Shown piece by piece: positions 31,600-39,976 of a stretch of DNA of 64,000 bases. The notes under the pieces are model-generated. The model ran no database searches and was not told where the DNA came from. It saw only the letters and a program-made list of their open reading frames with translations. The stretch is from Candidatus Saccharimonadota bacterium (GTDB lineage Bacteria > Patescibacteriota > Saccharimonadia > Saccharimonadales > Saccharimonadaceae): positions 158,637-222,636 of the forward strand of contig JAFWHS010000014.1 in the NCBI GenBank assembly GCA_017511925.1, in the 5' to 3' direction. The position numbers and the translations under genes are program-made. Every line of letters starts with the position of its first letter. Position 1 is the first letter of the stretch.

Positions 31600-32835
31600 C
31601 TATAAATTAAACATGCAGCTTATCGAATATCCACTCGCTTTACTACCAGAAATAACGCTAGCAGTATCACTATCAAAACTCATAAAGTAAGCATCGTTAC
31701 CATCTTCAGCATCAGAAGACCAATAGTAACCATTAGTACCACCATTACTTAATGCGGAATCCATATATGCACCGGCATATATCATACTCACTATCGCACT
31801 GGCATTACCAGAGTAACCATCAACCGCCGTTATAAATTCAGTAAGCTCCGTGCTAGTTGGAAGCCTCCAACCCTTTGGACAAATATCATAGCTACTGCTT
31901 CCAGTTGACGGATTTTCACCAGCCGTCGCCGCCGCAAAAGTATAATATGAATAACAAGCACTAGTATCAGAGCAAGTCGTACTTCCGCTTTTATATACAT
32001 TCTCCGCGGTATCGTCCGAGAACCCCGTCGCAGAAGATTGTGGCAAAGTATAGCCAGAAGCAGACACATTAGAATCAGCCGCCGTCAAAGTCATAGTGCC
32101 AGTAGTACTCCCAAGATTTAAGTTAGAAGCCATCCAATAATTTCCATCTGGAAATTTGGCAACCATATATTGTTGGCCATCTCTCACATCCTTTAGCATC
32201 GCCGCATCACCAATTTCCGGCATCAAGAGCTCCAAATCACCCTCTGCCACATCCTGCATATTGCCAGATGTCGGCACATAATTCGTCACTACCTTAAAAT
32301 TAATCTTATTAGTATAATTACCAGCCACCTGATCACCGGCTGCTTTCGCCCCAATCTGGAACAAAGTCGAAGTATCCCCAGACGTAATAGTTTTCTTCAA
32401 CTGCGTCCAACCCTCACTTTCGTAATCTGCCAAGCCCGAATAGTTTGCACCAGAATCTATCACATAGCCCCAAGTACTATCCTCAAAATCCGCCAATGCA
32501 ACGCTGCTTCCTACGGCCAAGCTCGTAAAAGCGTGGTTACTATCAAATGTCAAATCACTTGTCGTATTGGTTGAGCTACCCACCTGTGCGCTCAAAGTAT
32601 ATCCCGTCACATTATTAGAATTTACCGTCACAGTAACTCCATTACTTGTACCAGTAGAACCAGGAGCTAAATCGTCTATTTTCAAAACTTGAGCAGAAAG
32701 CCCAATACTAAGCGTCGGTTCAAAAGTAAATTCCACATCCACATTATCTTGATAATCCAAACCATTTGCACTACCCACAAATACCAAACCACTAGCCACT
32801 AACCCCAAGCTGCATAAAACATGTTTTGCCTTCAT
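31600..32835 (-). CDS. Secreted FISUMP-domain surface protein, paralogue of the DGR target
   Basis: 411 aa. N-terminal signal peptide (about 1-26), then beta-rich domains (about 28-190), then a Fib_succ_major (FISUMP) domain: VRDGQQYMVAKFPDGNYWMASNLNL, CPKGWRLPTSTELTEF and YYWSSDAEDGNDAYFMSF, ending with a Cys four residues before the C-terminus. Its layout is the same as that of the DGR target at 47914-49392, including the C-type-lectin-like end, but its C-terminal DNA does not match the TR and no TR lies nearby. It is therefore an invariant paralogue, or a target of a TR elsewhere. TATGAT ends six bases before ATG 32835. Confidence 0.85.
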   Translation of the reverse strand: MKAKHVLCSLGLVASGLVFVGSANGLDYQDNVDVEFTFEPTLSIGLSAQVLKIDDLAPGSTGTSNGVTVTVNSNNVTGYTLSAQVGSSTNTTSDLTFDSNHAFTSLAVGSSVALADFEDSTWGYVIDSGANYSGLADYESEGWTQLKKTITSGDTSTLFQIGAKAAGDQVAGNYTNKINFKVVTNYVPTSGNMQDVAEGDLELLMPEIGDAAMLKDVRDGQQYMVAKFPDGNYWMASNLNLGSTTGTMTLTAADSNVSASGYTLPQSSATGFSDDTAENVYKSGSTTCSDTSACYSYYTFAAATAGENPSTGSSSYDICPKGWRLPTSTELTEFITAVDGYSGNASAIVSMIYAGAYMDSALSNGGTNGYYWSSDAEDGNDAYFMSFDSDTASVISGSKASGYSISCMFNL

Positions 32836-32886
32836 GCTCATATCATAGCACAACCTTTTTCAAAAAACAAGATTTATAAAACGTGA

Positions 32887-32916
32887 AAAATCCCGAGACC
32901 TAAGTCTCGGGATTAC
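32887..32916 (-). terminator. Terminator after the 133-aa membrane protein
   Basis: Eleven-base hairpin AATCCCGAGAC / GTCTCGGGATT with a four-base loop, followed in minus sense by TTTTTC. Confidence 0.9.
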
Positions 32917-32918
32917 AA

Positions 32919-33320
32919 TTACCGCCACCGTTTCAGCTCATACTCTATTCTTCTTTTCTTTTTAAGCGCTACGCGCCTACCAACATGGTCCAACAAACTC
33001 CAATAAATCCCCGCAAGAAACATCAAGGCCACAGGAGCAAAAATCATGGTCCAAGCCGGACTATCGTTATAAGCTAGACCATTATCCAAAAATTGGATTA
33101 GGCCACGCCATGACTCTTTGACGACCATTACCATCAGTATCGCTGTAAAGACAAACGAGATGAAACCAATGAATCGCCTGTTGTAACGCTTAAACATGCA
33201 CCCGCTATGAACGTAATACATATTATAGCCCACAACAGCAATAAGAATCACACCTAAAACGGCAACTATGTACCAGGCATTAAAACCTGGTATAAATGAA
33301 TGATAATACGGATTATTCAT
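32919..33320 (-). CDS. Membrane protein with three helices, 133 aa, unknown function
   Basis: Hydrophobic segments at about 15-35, 48-66 and 89-108, with a short Tyr-rich N-terminus and a basic C-terminal tail (KKKRRIEYELKRWR). No motif recognised. Same expression layout as the other small genes in the window: consensus promoter (33414-33442), TAAGGGGG ribosome binding site ahead of ATG 33320, and a private terminator. It is the largest of that set. Confidence 0.75.
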   Translation of the reverse strand: MNNPYYHSFIPGFNAWYIVAVLGVILIAVVGYNMYYVHSGCMFKRYNRRFIGFISFVFTAILMVMVVKESWRGLIQFLDNGLAYNDSPAWTMIFAPVALMFLAGIYWSLLDHVGRRVALKKKRRIEYELKRWR

Positions 33321-33413
33321 CTCAAAACCCCCTTAAATATATTTTTTAATTGAACTCAAATCCGCTACTAGGTTCTCTGTATTGCCTACTGGCAAACTCA
33401 AACCTATGCCCTA

Positions 33414-33442
33414 ATTATAGCACATATGCTTAAAAAAGTCAA
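33414..33442 (-). promoter_or_regulatory. Strong promoter for the 133-aa membrane protein
   Basis: In minus sense, TTGACT (33442-33437), 17 bases containing AGCATATGTGC, TATAAT (33419-33414). Confidence 0.85.
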
Positions 33443-33475
33443 TATCAACACAACCTTTTTGACTAATTACCTCTA

Positions 33476-34201
33476 TTATTGCGCTATCATTGCGCCATAG
33501 TCAATACCGTAATAAACTCCGTATTGCCACTTGATATACGCCAGCTGCAACTCTGCCGCCATGGTCTTTAATGACTCTTCACTCTCCACTGGCATTATCA
33601 AAAATCTCAGTGGCTGATTATATTCATCACAAATTTCCCTCTGATCGCTATAAGCCAAATCACTCGGAATAGTGATCCTGCGTACCCCACCAAGTTTCAT
33701 GCCTACTACTCCAGTATTCCAACCCTCAATTACTCCACCAGATACATCTATAGCATTAGTAAACGCGGTGGCATTAGAAGCATTGTCCAGTGACGAATCA
33801 AACACCTCGCCGTTTGAACACCAACCCACATAATATGCCAGATAATCTGTGTCGCCCTCAGTGAGTTCGCGCCCATCACCCACCAACAAATCTTTAGTTT
33901 TTACGCCACCTTCTTCAGCCGCCGCTTTGTCATATTCACCCACGGCATTCAAATATTTCGAAAATTTACTAAAATCATCCGCCGTTGCTGCCTGAAAAGC
34001 TACCAATTTATCGGTGTATTCTGTCTCGTACTGTGCCAACTTTTCATCACTAATCTGCCCAGTCGCAGAAGATGTACTGCTTTGGCTACCGTTAATTATA
34101 ATCGCTACATAACTCGCCAGCATCGACCCGAGCATCAACACTGCAATCAAAATAATAAAAAACCTCTGCTTCGGGCTAGTCTTCAACTCCTTTTCATCCA
34201 T
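33476..34201 (-). CDS. Membrane-anchored FKBP-type peptidyl-prolyl isomerase
   Basis: 241 aa. A signal-anchor helix (about 14-36) is followed by a Ser/Thr linker, a helical segment (50-95), and an FKBP domain (about 100-225) with YYVGWCSNGEVFDSS, VIEGWNTGVVGMKLGGVRRITIP split around the conserved GxxGMKxGGxR core, and LAYSD. It probably helps exported proteins fold. ATG 34201 is preferred to the GTG at 34216 because the GGAG lies properly before the ATG. TATAAT at 34236-34231 directly follows the terminator of the ribosomal operon. Confidence 0.88.
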   Translation of the reverse strand: MDEKELKTSPKQRFFIILIAVLMLGSMLASYVAIIINGSQSSTSSATGQISDEKLAQYETEYTDKLVAFQAATADDFSKFSKYLNAVGEYDKAAAEEGGVKTKDLLVGDGRELTEGDTDYLAYYVGWCSNGEVFDSSLDNASNATAFTNAIDVSGGVIEGWNTGVVGMKLGGVRRITIPSDLAYSDQREICDEYNQPLRFLIMPVESEESLKTMAAELQLAYIKWQYGVYYGIDYGAMIAQ

Positions 34202-34240
34202 TTTAGAAAACTCCACTTAATAATAGATATATTATAGCAC

Positions 34241-34268
34241 AAAAATAACCCCTTTCGGGGTTATTTTT
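34241..34268 (-). terminator. Terminator of the rplF-rplO ribosomal operon
   Basis: Twelve-base-pair hairpin AAAAATAACCCC / GGGGTTATTTTT with a four-base loop, immediately after rplO. It leads directly into the -10 element of the FKBP gene. Confidence 0.92.
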
Positions 34269-34271
34269 GTC

Positions 34272-34733
34272 TTAAGCTTCCTTAGCTGGCTTTTGCAAGA
34301 TAGCAACTTTCTTAAACGAGCCGCCAGCTTTTTTGATCGCTTCAATTGCGCTCTTCGAAGCAAACTGCGTCTCGAGCTCAATCTTAGCAGTCAAATCACC
34401 ACGAGTGATTACTTTCACTTTCACAAATGGCGATGAAATCAAGCTAGCTTCAGCGAGTGCAAAATTATCTACCTTACCAGAAAGATCATTCAATCTATCC
34501 GTGTAAACCACTTCAGCCTTTGCGTGAAAACTCTTAAAACCTTTAAGCTTTGGTACAGCCTGCATAATTGCACGCTGACCACCCATGAATCCAGCCGGCA
34601 TCTTGCGATGACCAGTACGAGATTTTTGACCTTTAGTACCACGACCAGCAGTTTTACCTTGACCGGCCGAAATACCACGGCCCTTACGTGATGGGCGAGT
34701 ATTCTTCTCTACAATCAAATCATTGTACTTCAT
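34272..34733 (-). CDS. rplO: 50S ribosomal protein L15
   Basis: 153 aa. N-terminal RPSRKGRGISAGQGKTAGRG and GQKSRTGHRKMPAGFMGGQ blocks and the C-terminal KVKVITRGDLTAKIELE identify L15. It is the last gene of the downstream half of the split spc cluster. rpmD (L30), which normally lies between rpsE and rplO, is absent: rpsE ends on the base where rplO begins. secY, which usually follows L15, is not here. Confidence 0.96.
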   Translation of the reverse strand: MKYNDLIVEKNTRPSRKGRGISAGQGKTAGRGTKGQKSRTGHRKMPAGFMGGQRAIMQAVPKLKGFKSFHAKAEVVYTDRLNDLSGKVDNFALAEASLISSPFVKVKVITRGDLTAKIELETQFASKSAIEAIKKAGGSFKKVAILQKPAKEA

Positions 34734-35440
34734 TACTTGTTCTCCTTTGCGGCCTTCTTAGCAGCTGGCTTTTTCGCAGCTGTCTTTTTTACAGCTGGTT
34801 TCTCAGCCTTTTTCTCAGCAACTTTTTTCTCTGCTTTACCAGTCCACTCACTGCGTGGTACCTGAGCGCGCAAACCTTCGATCACTGCATAAGCGATATT
34901 TACCTTATTGGTGCTACCAAGTGATTTTGAAATCAAATTCTTTACACCGGTAAGACCCATTATCGAACGCACCGTGCCACCAGCGATAATACCTGTACCA
35001 GGAGCAGCTGGTTTCATCAATACATCAGCACCTGTCACCTTAGTGCGAGCTTCATGACAAATAGTCTCACCATCCATGCTAAATGTGATCATGGATTTCT
35101 TTGCCTTAGAAGTAGCTTTAGCGACAGCTGTGGTCACATCGTTACCCTTAGCTACACCAATGCCTACTTTGTTTTTGTGATTGCCAATTGCAACCAATGC
35201 TTTAAAACGCATTCTACGACCACCAGCCACTGTGCGCGACACACGGTCTACCGCAATGGTAATTTCATCAAATTCTTTTGGCGCTACATCGCCACCACGC
35301 ACGCGGTCGCGACGATTCTTGCGTTCCATCTTACGACCTGCGATATCGCGAACCTGCTTGGTCTCCGCCACCTTATCATCCATTTTAAGGGTACCGGATT
35401 TGTTAATTACTCGAGGAGCTTTCTTTTCTGTCTCTGGCAT
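34733..35440 (-). CDS. rpsE: 30S ribosomal protein S5 with Lys/Ala-rich tail
   Basis: 235 aa. S5 double-stranded RNA-binding domain (FDEITIAVDRVSRTVAGGRR) and the C-terminal domain (KPAAPGTGIIAGGTVRSIM) are clear. A roughly 45-residue Lys/Ala/Pro-rich tail extends the C-terminus, a feature shared by several ribosomal proteins here. ATG 35440 is chosen over an upstream Met because GGAG precedes it and it starts just after the rplR stop. Confidence 0.95.
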   Translation of the reverse strand: MPETEKKAPRVINKSGTLKMDDKVAETKQVRDIAGRKMERKNRRDRVRGGDVAPKEFDEITIAVDRVSRTVAGGRRMRFKALVAIGNHKNKVGIGVAKGNDVTTAVAKATSKAKKSMITFSMDGETICHEARTKVTGADVLMKPAAPGTGIIAGGTVRSIMGLTGVKNLISKSLGSTNKVNIAYAVIEGLRAQVPRSEWTGKAEKKVAEKKAEKPAVKKTAAKKPAAKKAAKENK

Positions 35441-35441
35441 A

Positions 35442-35771
35442 TTAGAACTCCAATCCTTCCTTGCGAGCTGCATCAGCGAGTGCACTCATGCGACCTGCAT
35501 ATAATTTAGAACCACGGTCAAATACTACCTTCGAAATCTTCTTGGCTTTAGCCTTTTTGGCAATTTCTTCACCAATTTTTGCAGCTTTCTCAGTCTTAGT
35601 ACCAGTCATCTTGCCACCTACGGTAGTAGCGTAAGCAAGTGTGGTTTTCTTATCATCATCTACAATTTGTGCCACAATGTGGAGGTTCGAAAAATGAACC
35701 GTAAGACGTGGCCTCTCTGCTGTACCGTGAATTTTAGCACGGGTACGCTTTGCTCTAAATACCTTATTCAT
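35442..35771 (-). CDS. rplR: 50S ribosomal protein L18
   Basis: 109 aa. Basic N-terminus RAKRTRAKIHGTAERPRLTV and the 5S-rRNA-binding end FDRGSKLYAGRMSALADAAR identify L18. It overlaps rplF by one base (TAATG) and is followed one base later by rpsE, so the four genes rplF-rplR-rpsE-rplO form a coupled block. Confidence 0.95.
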   Translation of the reverse strand: MNKVFRAKRTRAKIHGTAERPRLTVHFSNLHIVAQIVDDDKKTTLAYATTVGGKMTGTKTEKAAKIGEEIAKKAKAKKISKVVFDRGSKLYAGRMSALADAARKEGLEF

Positions 35772-36307
35772 TATTTCTTCCCTGCCTTTCCAGCCTTGCG
35801 GAGAATTACTTCATCCACATATTTAATACCTTTACCCTTGTAAGGCTCTGGCTTCTTAAGGCTACGGATTTCAGCAGCTACCTGACCGACTTTTTGCTTG
35901 TCGATACCGCTTACTGTGATTTCCATTTTATTCGTGGTAAGCTGAACGCCTTCTGGAGCTTTGTACTTCACTGGATGTGAAAAACCAAGCGCCATTTCGA
36001 TCTCCTGTCCACCACCTGATAGACGGAAACCTACACCGTTGATTTCTAGTTTTTTCTCAAAACCTTTAGTCACGCCCTGGACGGCATTATTTAAAAGTGC
36101 CCTCTGGAGACCGTGCCAAGCCCGAGATTTTGGCTCGTCATTCTCACGAGTGACGGTAGCCACAGTGCCCTCAACCGTTACCTTGGTCTTCGGCTGCACC
36201 GGGACGATGAGCTGACCTTTCGGCCCTGCAACAGTAATCTCGCTGTCGCCGACCGTAATTGTCACTCCCGCCGGAATATCGATGGGTTGTTTTCCGATAC
36301 GACTCAT
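35771..36307 (-). CDS. rplF: 50S ribosomal protein L6
   Basis: 178 aa. MSRIGKQPIDIPAGVTITV at the start and the second-domain signature PEPYKGKGIKYVDEVILRKAGKAG with the start of the conserved P-x-x-Y-K-G-K-G block at the end. It is here the first gene of its own transcript, because the surface-protein gene and its terminator separate it from rpsH. Confidence 0.96.
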   Translation of the reverse strand: MSRIGKQPIDIPAGVTITVGDSEITVAGPKGQLIVPVQPKTKVTVEGTVATVTRENDEPKSRAWHGLQRALLNNAVQGVTKGFEKKLEINGVGFRLSGGGQEIEMALGFSHPVKYKAPEGVQLTTNKMEITVSGIDKQKVGQVAAEIRSLKKPEPYKGKGIKYVDEVILRKAGKAGKK

Positions 36308-36337
36308 ATCTTTCCTTTTGTTAATAATATCCTCTCA

Positions 36338-36366
36338 ATTATACCACACTTTCCCCTAATACGCAA
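36338..36366 (-). promoter_or_regulatory. Promoter restarting transcription at rplF
   Basis: In minus sense, TTGCGT (36366-36361), 17 bases ending AAGTGTGG, TATAAT (36343-36338). It replaces read-through lost by the inserted surface-protein gene. Confidence 0.75.
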
Positions 36367-36397
36367 CAAAAAGAGCTCCTTTTTGAATACGGAGCTC
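36367..36397 (-). terminator. Terminator after the beta-helix surface protein
   Basis: Seven-base stem GAGCTCC / GGAGCTC (36391-36397 with 36373-36379), 11-base loop, then TTTTT in minus sense. It lies back-to-back with the rplF -35 element. Confidence 0.75.
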
Positions 36398-36415
36398 TCT
36401 TATTTTGTAGGTTTA

Positions 36416-38257
36416 TTACTGCTTCCTTCGAGCAAGATATACGAAGCTTACAACAGAAGTCAAAACCCCAATCACCGCAGCCATCACCACTGAAGAAGTC
36501 ATTGTCGCCGACGCCCCTGTCGTGGTAGACATACCAGTCTCTGGCGCACTGGCAGCTACTTCATTCACACCAACCACCGCATAGGTTGAAAGGTGGGTAG
36601 TCTCAAACCAGAAATAGTAATTCCCAGCTTCACCCTCTAACGTGATTTTATATCTCTCAACCTCTTTGCCATCTTCAAAGTAGACTGCATAAAGATCATC
36701 ATATTCTGCAAGCTTTGCATATGTCTCGTCGTCAATATCAAAGTAAATCTTAAGCGCATTATCTTTTACTTCAATCTTTTGACCATCACGATCAAGCATG
36801 TCTATCTCAACAGCCCCGATCAAATCACCACCTTTGGTGTCGTCAATCGTTAAATCATCAACGCTCTTCTCGACTACCGAAAGTGTAGCTTTTCTATCTG
36901 CAATTAGTTCTTTGCCAAACTCAATCGCAGCGGACACATGGCCTTCTCCTTCGCCACCATCTTCAATATATCCATCACCGTAGTCAACCTTTTTCGGAGC
37001 AATATAGCTCACATCGTTTCCATCTTCATCCTTTACTGTCTCAATTTCATCAGCAGGATCAAGCTCCGCTGGACTGATAGCCTCAAAACCTTTCTCTACG
37101 CTCACTAAACTGTAACCTTCTTTGAGATACTTTCCGTCAAAAGTCTTTGAGAAAGTACCACCAGCGACAAACCCAGTCACGTCCTCGCTAGTCACAATCG
37201 GATCACCATTGGTAGCATTGAAAGTTCCACCGGTAATAGATAAGCTAACCTTAGCAATATCTTCCCCGGGATTATGTTGAGGATTAGCCTCCGCAAATGC
37301 TACTGGTGCCGTAAATACACCACCGGTCACATTTACGTCGATGGATTGCAATGTAGTATGCTGAGCAACCGCAATTGCTGCACCAGTCGTAGTTGAGCCA
37401 TTACCATTTGCCGAAATCGAATACTCAGTATCGGCCGGCACATTTATAACACCACCTATTATATCCAAAGCGCCTGCCCTAATCTCCACTCCAGCCAAAG
37501 CGTTTATCACGCCACCATTGATCGTAGTTACACCTTGCTTCTGAGGAGCATAAATACCTAACTCGCCCGAAGTAATCGTACCGCCATTGATAGTAACATG
37601 AGCACCGGTAGTATTTCCGTTGCCAGAAACACCGATACTCCCCTCACCAGTAGCTCTTACTTCGCCACCGTCCATTACGAAATTTGAATTCTCCCAAACT
37701 GTAACACCCCAGGTCTTCGAAGTGACAACACCACCTTTTAATGTTAATGATCCGTTTTCGTCTACGATTACACCAGCTTCCGGCTCATATTCGCCAACCA
37801 AATTTTGACCGCCGCTAATCGTGCCACCATTGATGGTCACGCTTGAGCCGCCCCTGACATATAATGGTGAATAATATGCAGCGGAGTTATCAATTCCGCC
37901 GCCTTCGCCACCGTAAATATTTACAGTGCTATCATAAAACAAAAACGAACAATCGTTCGCGGTAATGGTGTGCTCTCCCAGGTACAACGAAAGATTAACA
38001 CTGTCTATGTAATAATCTTGCGACAAAGTAAAATCACCACCAATAATCATGGTGGATACACCTTCTCTTGTCACGAACTTGCCTTCACCGGCCGCAAAAA
38101 AGTTCGTCAACTCTTCTGCACTAGTTACGACCTCACAGTTTTCAATGCCCTCGCATGTTGTCGGCATCACTTCTGCCCACGCCATCGGCGTAAAAGCAAA
38201 AGTACCTACTGTTAATGCTGTTGCCAAAAAAGCACAAGCAGACCTATTTTTTACCAT
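36416..38257 (-). CDS. Wall-anchored beta-helix surface protein
   Basis: 613 aa. Signal peptide (about 1-28). Residues about 60-360 form a right-handed beta-helix built of short repeats of the type TINGGTI: VTINGGTISGG, VTINGGTITSG, TTINGGVINA, ITGGTFNAT. A mixed beta domain follows (about 430-570). The C-terminus has APETG, a hydrophobic helix and ARRKQ, which is an LPxTG-like sorting signal with Ala for Leu. A host- or surface-binding role is inference. It sits inside the spc ribosomal cluster between rpsH and rplF with its own promoter, 5' hairpin and terminator, and splits an otherwise conserved operon. GGAGG precedes the ATG. Confidence 0.85.
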   Translation of the reverse strand: MVKNRSACAFLATALTVGTFAFTPMAWAEVMPTTCEGIENCEVVTSAEELTNFFAAGEGKFVTREGVSTMIIGGDFTLSQDYYIDSVNLSLYLGEHTITANDCSFLFYDSTVNIYGGEGGGIDNSAAYYSPLYVRGGSSVTINGGTISGGQNLVGEYEPEAGVIVDENGSLTLKGGVVTSKTWGVTVWENSNFVMDGGEVRATGEGSIGVSGNGNTTGAHVTINGGTITSGELGIYAPQKQGVTTINGGVINALAGVEIRAGALDIIGGVINVPADTEYSISANGNGSTTTGAAIAVAQHTTLQSIDVNVTGGVFTAPVAFAEANPQHNPGEDIAKVSLSITGGTFNATNGDPIVTSEDVTGFVAGGTFSKTFDGKYLKEGYSLVSVEKGFEAISPAELDPADEIETVKDEDGNDVSYIAPKKVDYGDGYIEDGGEGEGHVSAAIEFGKELIADRKATLSVVEKSVDDLTIDDTKGGDLIGAVEIDMLDRDGQKIEVKDNALKIYFDIDDETYAKLAEYDDLYAVYFEDGKEVERYKITLEGEAGNYYFWFETTHLSTYAVVGVNEVAASAPETGMSTTTGASATMTSSVVMAAVIGVLTSVVSFVYLARRKQ

Positions 38258-38343
38258 TTTTCCTCCACTTTACTAATTCAAGTATAACGTTTATATTTCA
38301 AAAAACAAGTACTTTTTGAGATTTAAAATATATTTCACAAACA

Positions 38344-38367
38344 AAATCTCCCGTTTCCGGGAGATTT
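38344..38367 (-). promoter_or_regulatory. Hairpin at the 5' end of the surface-protein mRNA
   Basis: AAATCTCCCG / CGGGAGATTT, a perfect 10-bp stem with a four-base loop (GAAA in minus sense), lies about ten bases after the predicted start site. It may protect the 5' end or act as an attenuator; the following T-tract is interrupted. Confidence 0.6.
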
Positions 38368-38383
38368 ACTACGCTATAACTAA

Positions 38384-38412
38384 ATTATAGCACACTTTTT
38401 TATTTTTGTCAA
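38384..38412 (-). promoter_or_regulatory. Consensus promoter of the beta-helix surface protein
   Basis: In minus sense, TTGACA (38412-38407), 17 bases ending AAGTGTGC, TATAAT (38389-38384). This is a full match to both consensus hexamers. Confidence 0.88.
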
Positions 38413-38423
38413 TTATACCTCTA

Positions 38424-38627
38424 TTATTTGCGCTTTGCAAAGATCGCCGCACCGGCTAGGATGGTCGCCACAGACATAGTAGCAACAGCCATCAACGCAC
38501 TATCATTCGCCGAGCCACCATCACGCATATTTACACCGGTAATACTAGCATCCTCTACTACACTTGGCGCAATCGTGTCATCCTTACCGACTCTGATCGT
38601 AGTATCATCAGCATCTATAGTCTTCAA
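38424..38627 (-). pseudogene. Remnant of a surface-protein C-terminus
   Basis: A 67-codon frame whose last part, DSALMAVATMSVATILAGAA followed by IFAKRK, is a hydrophobic helix plus basic tail like the end of a wall-anchored protein. There is no signal peptide. The first codon would be TTG without a ribosome binding site, and an in-frame TGA lies just upstream, right behind the rpsH terminator. It therefore looks like the tail of a decayed surface gene rather than a working one. It lies next to the intact surface protein, so the locus may have held more than one. A short real gene cannot be excluded. Confidence 0.5.
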
Positions 38628-38645
38628 AACCGGTATAAATCAATA

Positions 38646-38676
38646 CAAAAAAAATAGCCCCTAGGGGCTATTTTTT
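38646..38676 (-). terminator. Terminator after rpsH
   Basis: Perfect palindrome AATAGCCCCT / AGGGGCTATT extended by A and T runs, ten bases past the rpsH stop. It ends the upstream half of the S10/spc cluster. Confidence 0.9.
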
Positions 38677-38686
38677 AAATAGATTG

Positions 38687-39088
38687 TTACCAAACCTTCA
38701 CTAAGATTTCACCGCCAAGGCGATTCTTCTTAGCTTCACCGCCAGTCATCAAGCCCTTTGAGGTAGACACAATGATCATACCACGACCAGACTTAATCAC
38801 AGGCAATTCATCGGCACCAGCATACACGCGACGGCCTGGTTTTGATACCTTGGTAATTTCATTTACCTTAGCTATAGTACCAGGTTCGTTTATTACAACA
38901 TGTAGCATTCCGCGTGGCTTACCATCAATCACGTCAAAGCTAGCAAGGTAGCCATTTTTTGCCAAAATTTCTACCACATTAACTTTTAGCTTAGAAGTAG
39001 GCACGAGGATTTCAGTCTTTCCTACCATCACAGCATTACGGATGCGGGTGATGAGGTCAGCAATTTGATCTGTAGATTGTAATGACAT
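38687..39088 (-). CDS. rpsH: 30S ribosomal protein S8
   Basis: 133 aa. DLITRIRNAVMVGKTEI at the start and the C-terminal KSGRGMIIVSTSKGLMTGGE block identify S8. It is the last gene of the upstream ribosomal transcript because a terminator follows. AGGAG precedes ATG 39088. Confidence 0.96.
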   Translation of the reverse strand: MSLQSTDQIADLITRIRNAVMVGKTEILVPTSKLKVNVVEILAKNGYLASFDVIDGKPRGMLHVVINEPGTIAKVNEITKVSKPGRRVYAGADELPVIKSGRGMIIVSTSKGLMTGGEAKKNRLGGEILVKVW

Positions 39089-39102
39089 ATTTCTCCTTTC
39101 TC

Positions 39103-39372
39103 CTACCAGCTACTCTTAGTTACACCAGGAATTTCGCCCTTTGAAGCTTTTTCCCGGAAATTAATACGTGAAAGACCAAACCTGCGCATATAACCACGTG
39201 GACGACCGTCCAACATATCGCGGTTTTTAAGCCTAGTTGGAGAAGCGTTGCGAGGAAGCTTTTGCAAGCCCTCGAGATCGCCCGCCGCCTTTAGCTCTGC
39301 GCGCTTAGCTTGATATTTTTCATACATCTTACGCCGCTTTTCATCACGGAGAACAGCAGATTTCTTAGCCAT
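39103..39372 (-). CDS. rpsN: 30S ribosomal protein S14 (zinc-independent form)
   Basis: 89 aa from ATG 39372, the long C-minus type. [20 protein letters not shown] replaces the CxxC-containing ribbon of zinc-type S14, and [20 protein letters not shown] gives the conserved core. The start is set by AGGAGA upstream; the longer open frame begins inside rplE. Confidence 0.95.
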   Translation of the reverse strand: MAKKSAVLRDEKRRKMYEKYQAKRAELKAAGDLEGLQKLPRNASPTRLKNRDMLDGRPRGYMRRFGLSRINFREKASKGEIPGVTKSSW

Positions 39373-39373
39373 A

Positions 39374-39976
39374 CTACTTATCTCCTTTCTCAAACGGCAT
39401 TCCAAAGAGTTCTAGCAACTTGTAGCTTCCTTCCTTTGAACCATTTTTGATAATAAACGTAATCTCAAGGCCGTGCAAAGCCGCTGCATCTTCGAAAGTA
39501 ATTTCTGGGAATACAGTTTGTTCTTTGAGACCTAAATTATAATTACCTTGTGCATCAAATGCTTTTCTCGACACACCGTGAAAATCACGTACGTGCGGCA
39601 ACGCAATATTGATCAAACGATCTACGAATTCATACATCTTATCATTGCGAAGCGTTACAAGATAACCAACTGGTGCGCCCATACCTTTACGAATCTTAAA
39701 GGTAGCGATTGACTTCTTTGCAAGTCTCGACGTTGGTGCTTGACCAGTAATTTTTGCAAGCGTGAGCTCTACCGTCTCGGTAAATCTCTTGTCTTCACGC
39801 TTTTTACCCACGCCAGAAGACACAATTACCTTCTTTAGCTCTGGCACCTGGCTAATATTTTTTAGCTCTAACTCTTTTGCAAGTTTCGCCTTTAGCTCGT
39901 TGTTGTAGAGAGCTTTGAGACGTGGTTGTGCTTTAGCTACTTTTGTAACCTTGGCAGCCGTTTTCTTTTCCGCCAT
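39374..39976 (-). CDS. rplE: 50S ribosomal protein L5
   Basis: 200 aa. [20 protein letters not shown], the KMGAPVG-like [20 protein letters not shown] and PEITFEDA blocks identify L5, which binds 5S rRNA. A Lys/Ala-rich N-terminal extension of about 20 residues precedes the core. Its ATG shares a base with the rplX stop (TAATG). Confidence 0.96.
   Translation of the reverse strand: MAEKKTAAKVTKVAKAQPRLKALYNNELKAKLAKELELKNISQVPELKKVIVSSGVGKKREDKRFTETVELTLAKITGQAPTSRLAKKSIATFKIRKGMGAPVGYLVTLRNDKMYEFVDRLINIALPHVRDFHGVSRKAFDAQGNYNLGLKEQTVFPEITFEDAAALHGLEITFIIKNGSKEGSYKLLELFGMPFEKGDK

Noticed and set aside
31600..31830. 3' end of the FISUMP paralogue as a second VR of the same TR
   Set aside because: Protein fold is shared but the DNA does not align to the TR, and the nearly invariant 3' segment of the DGR repeats is absent.
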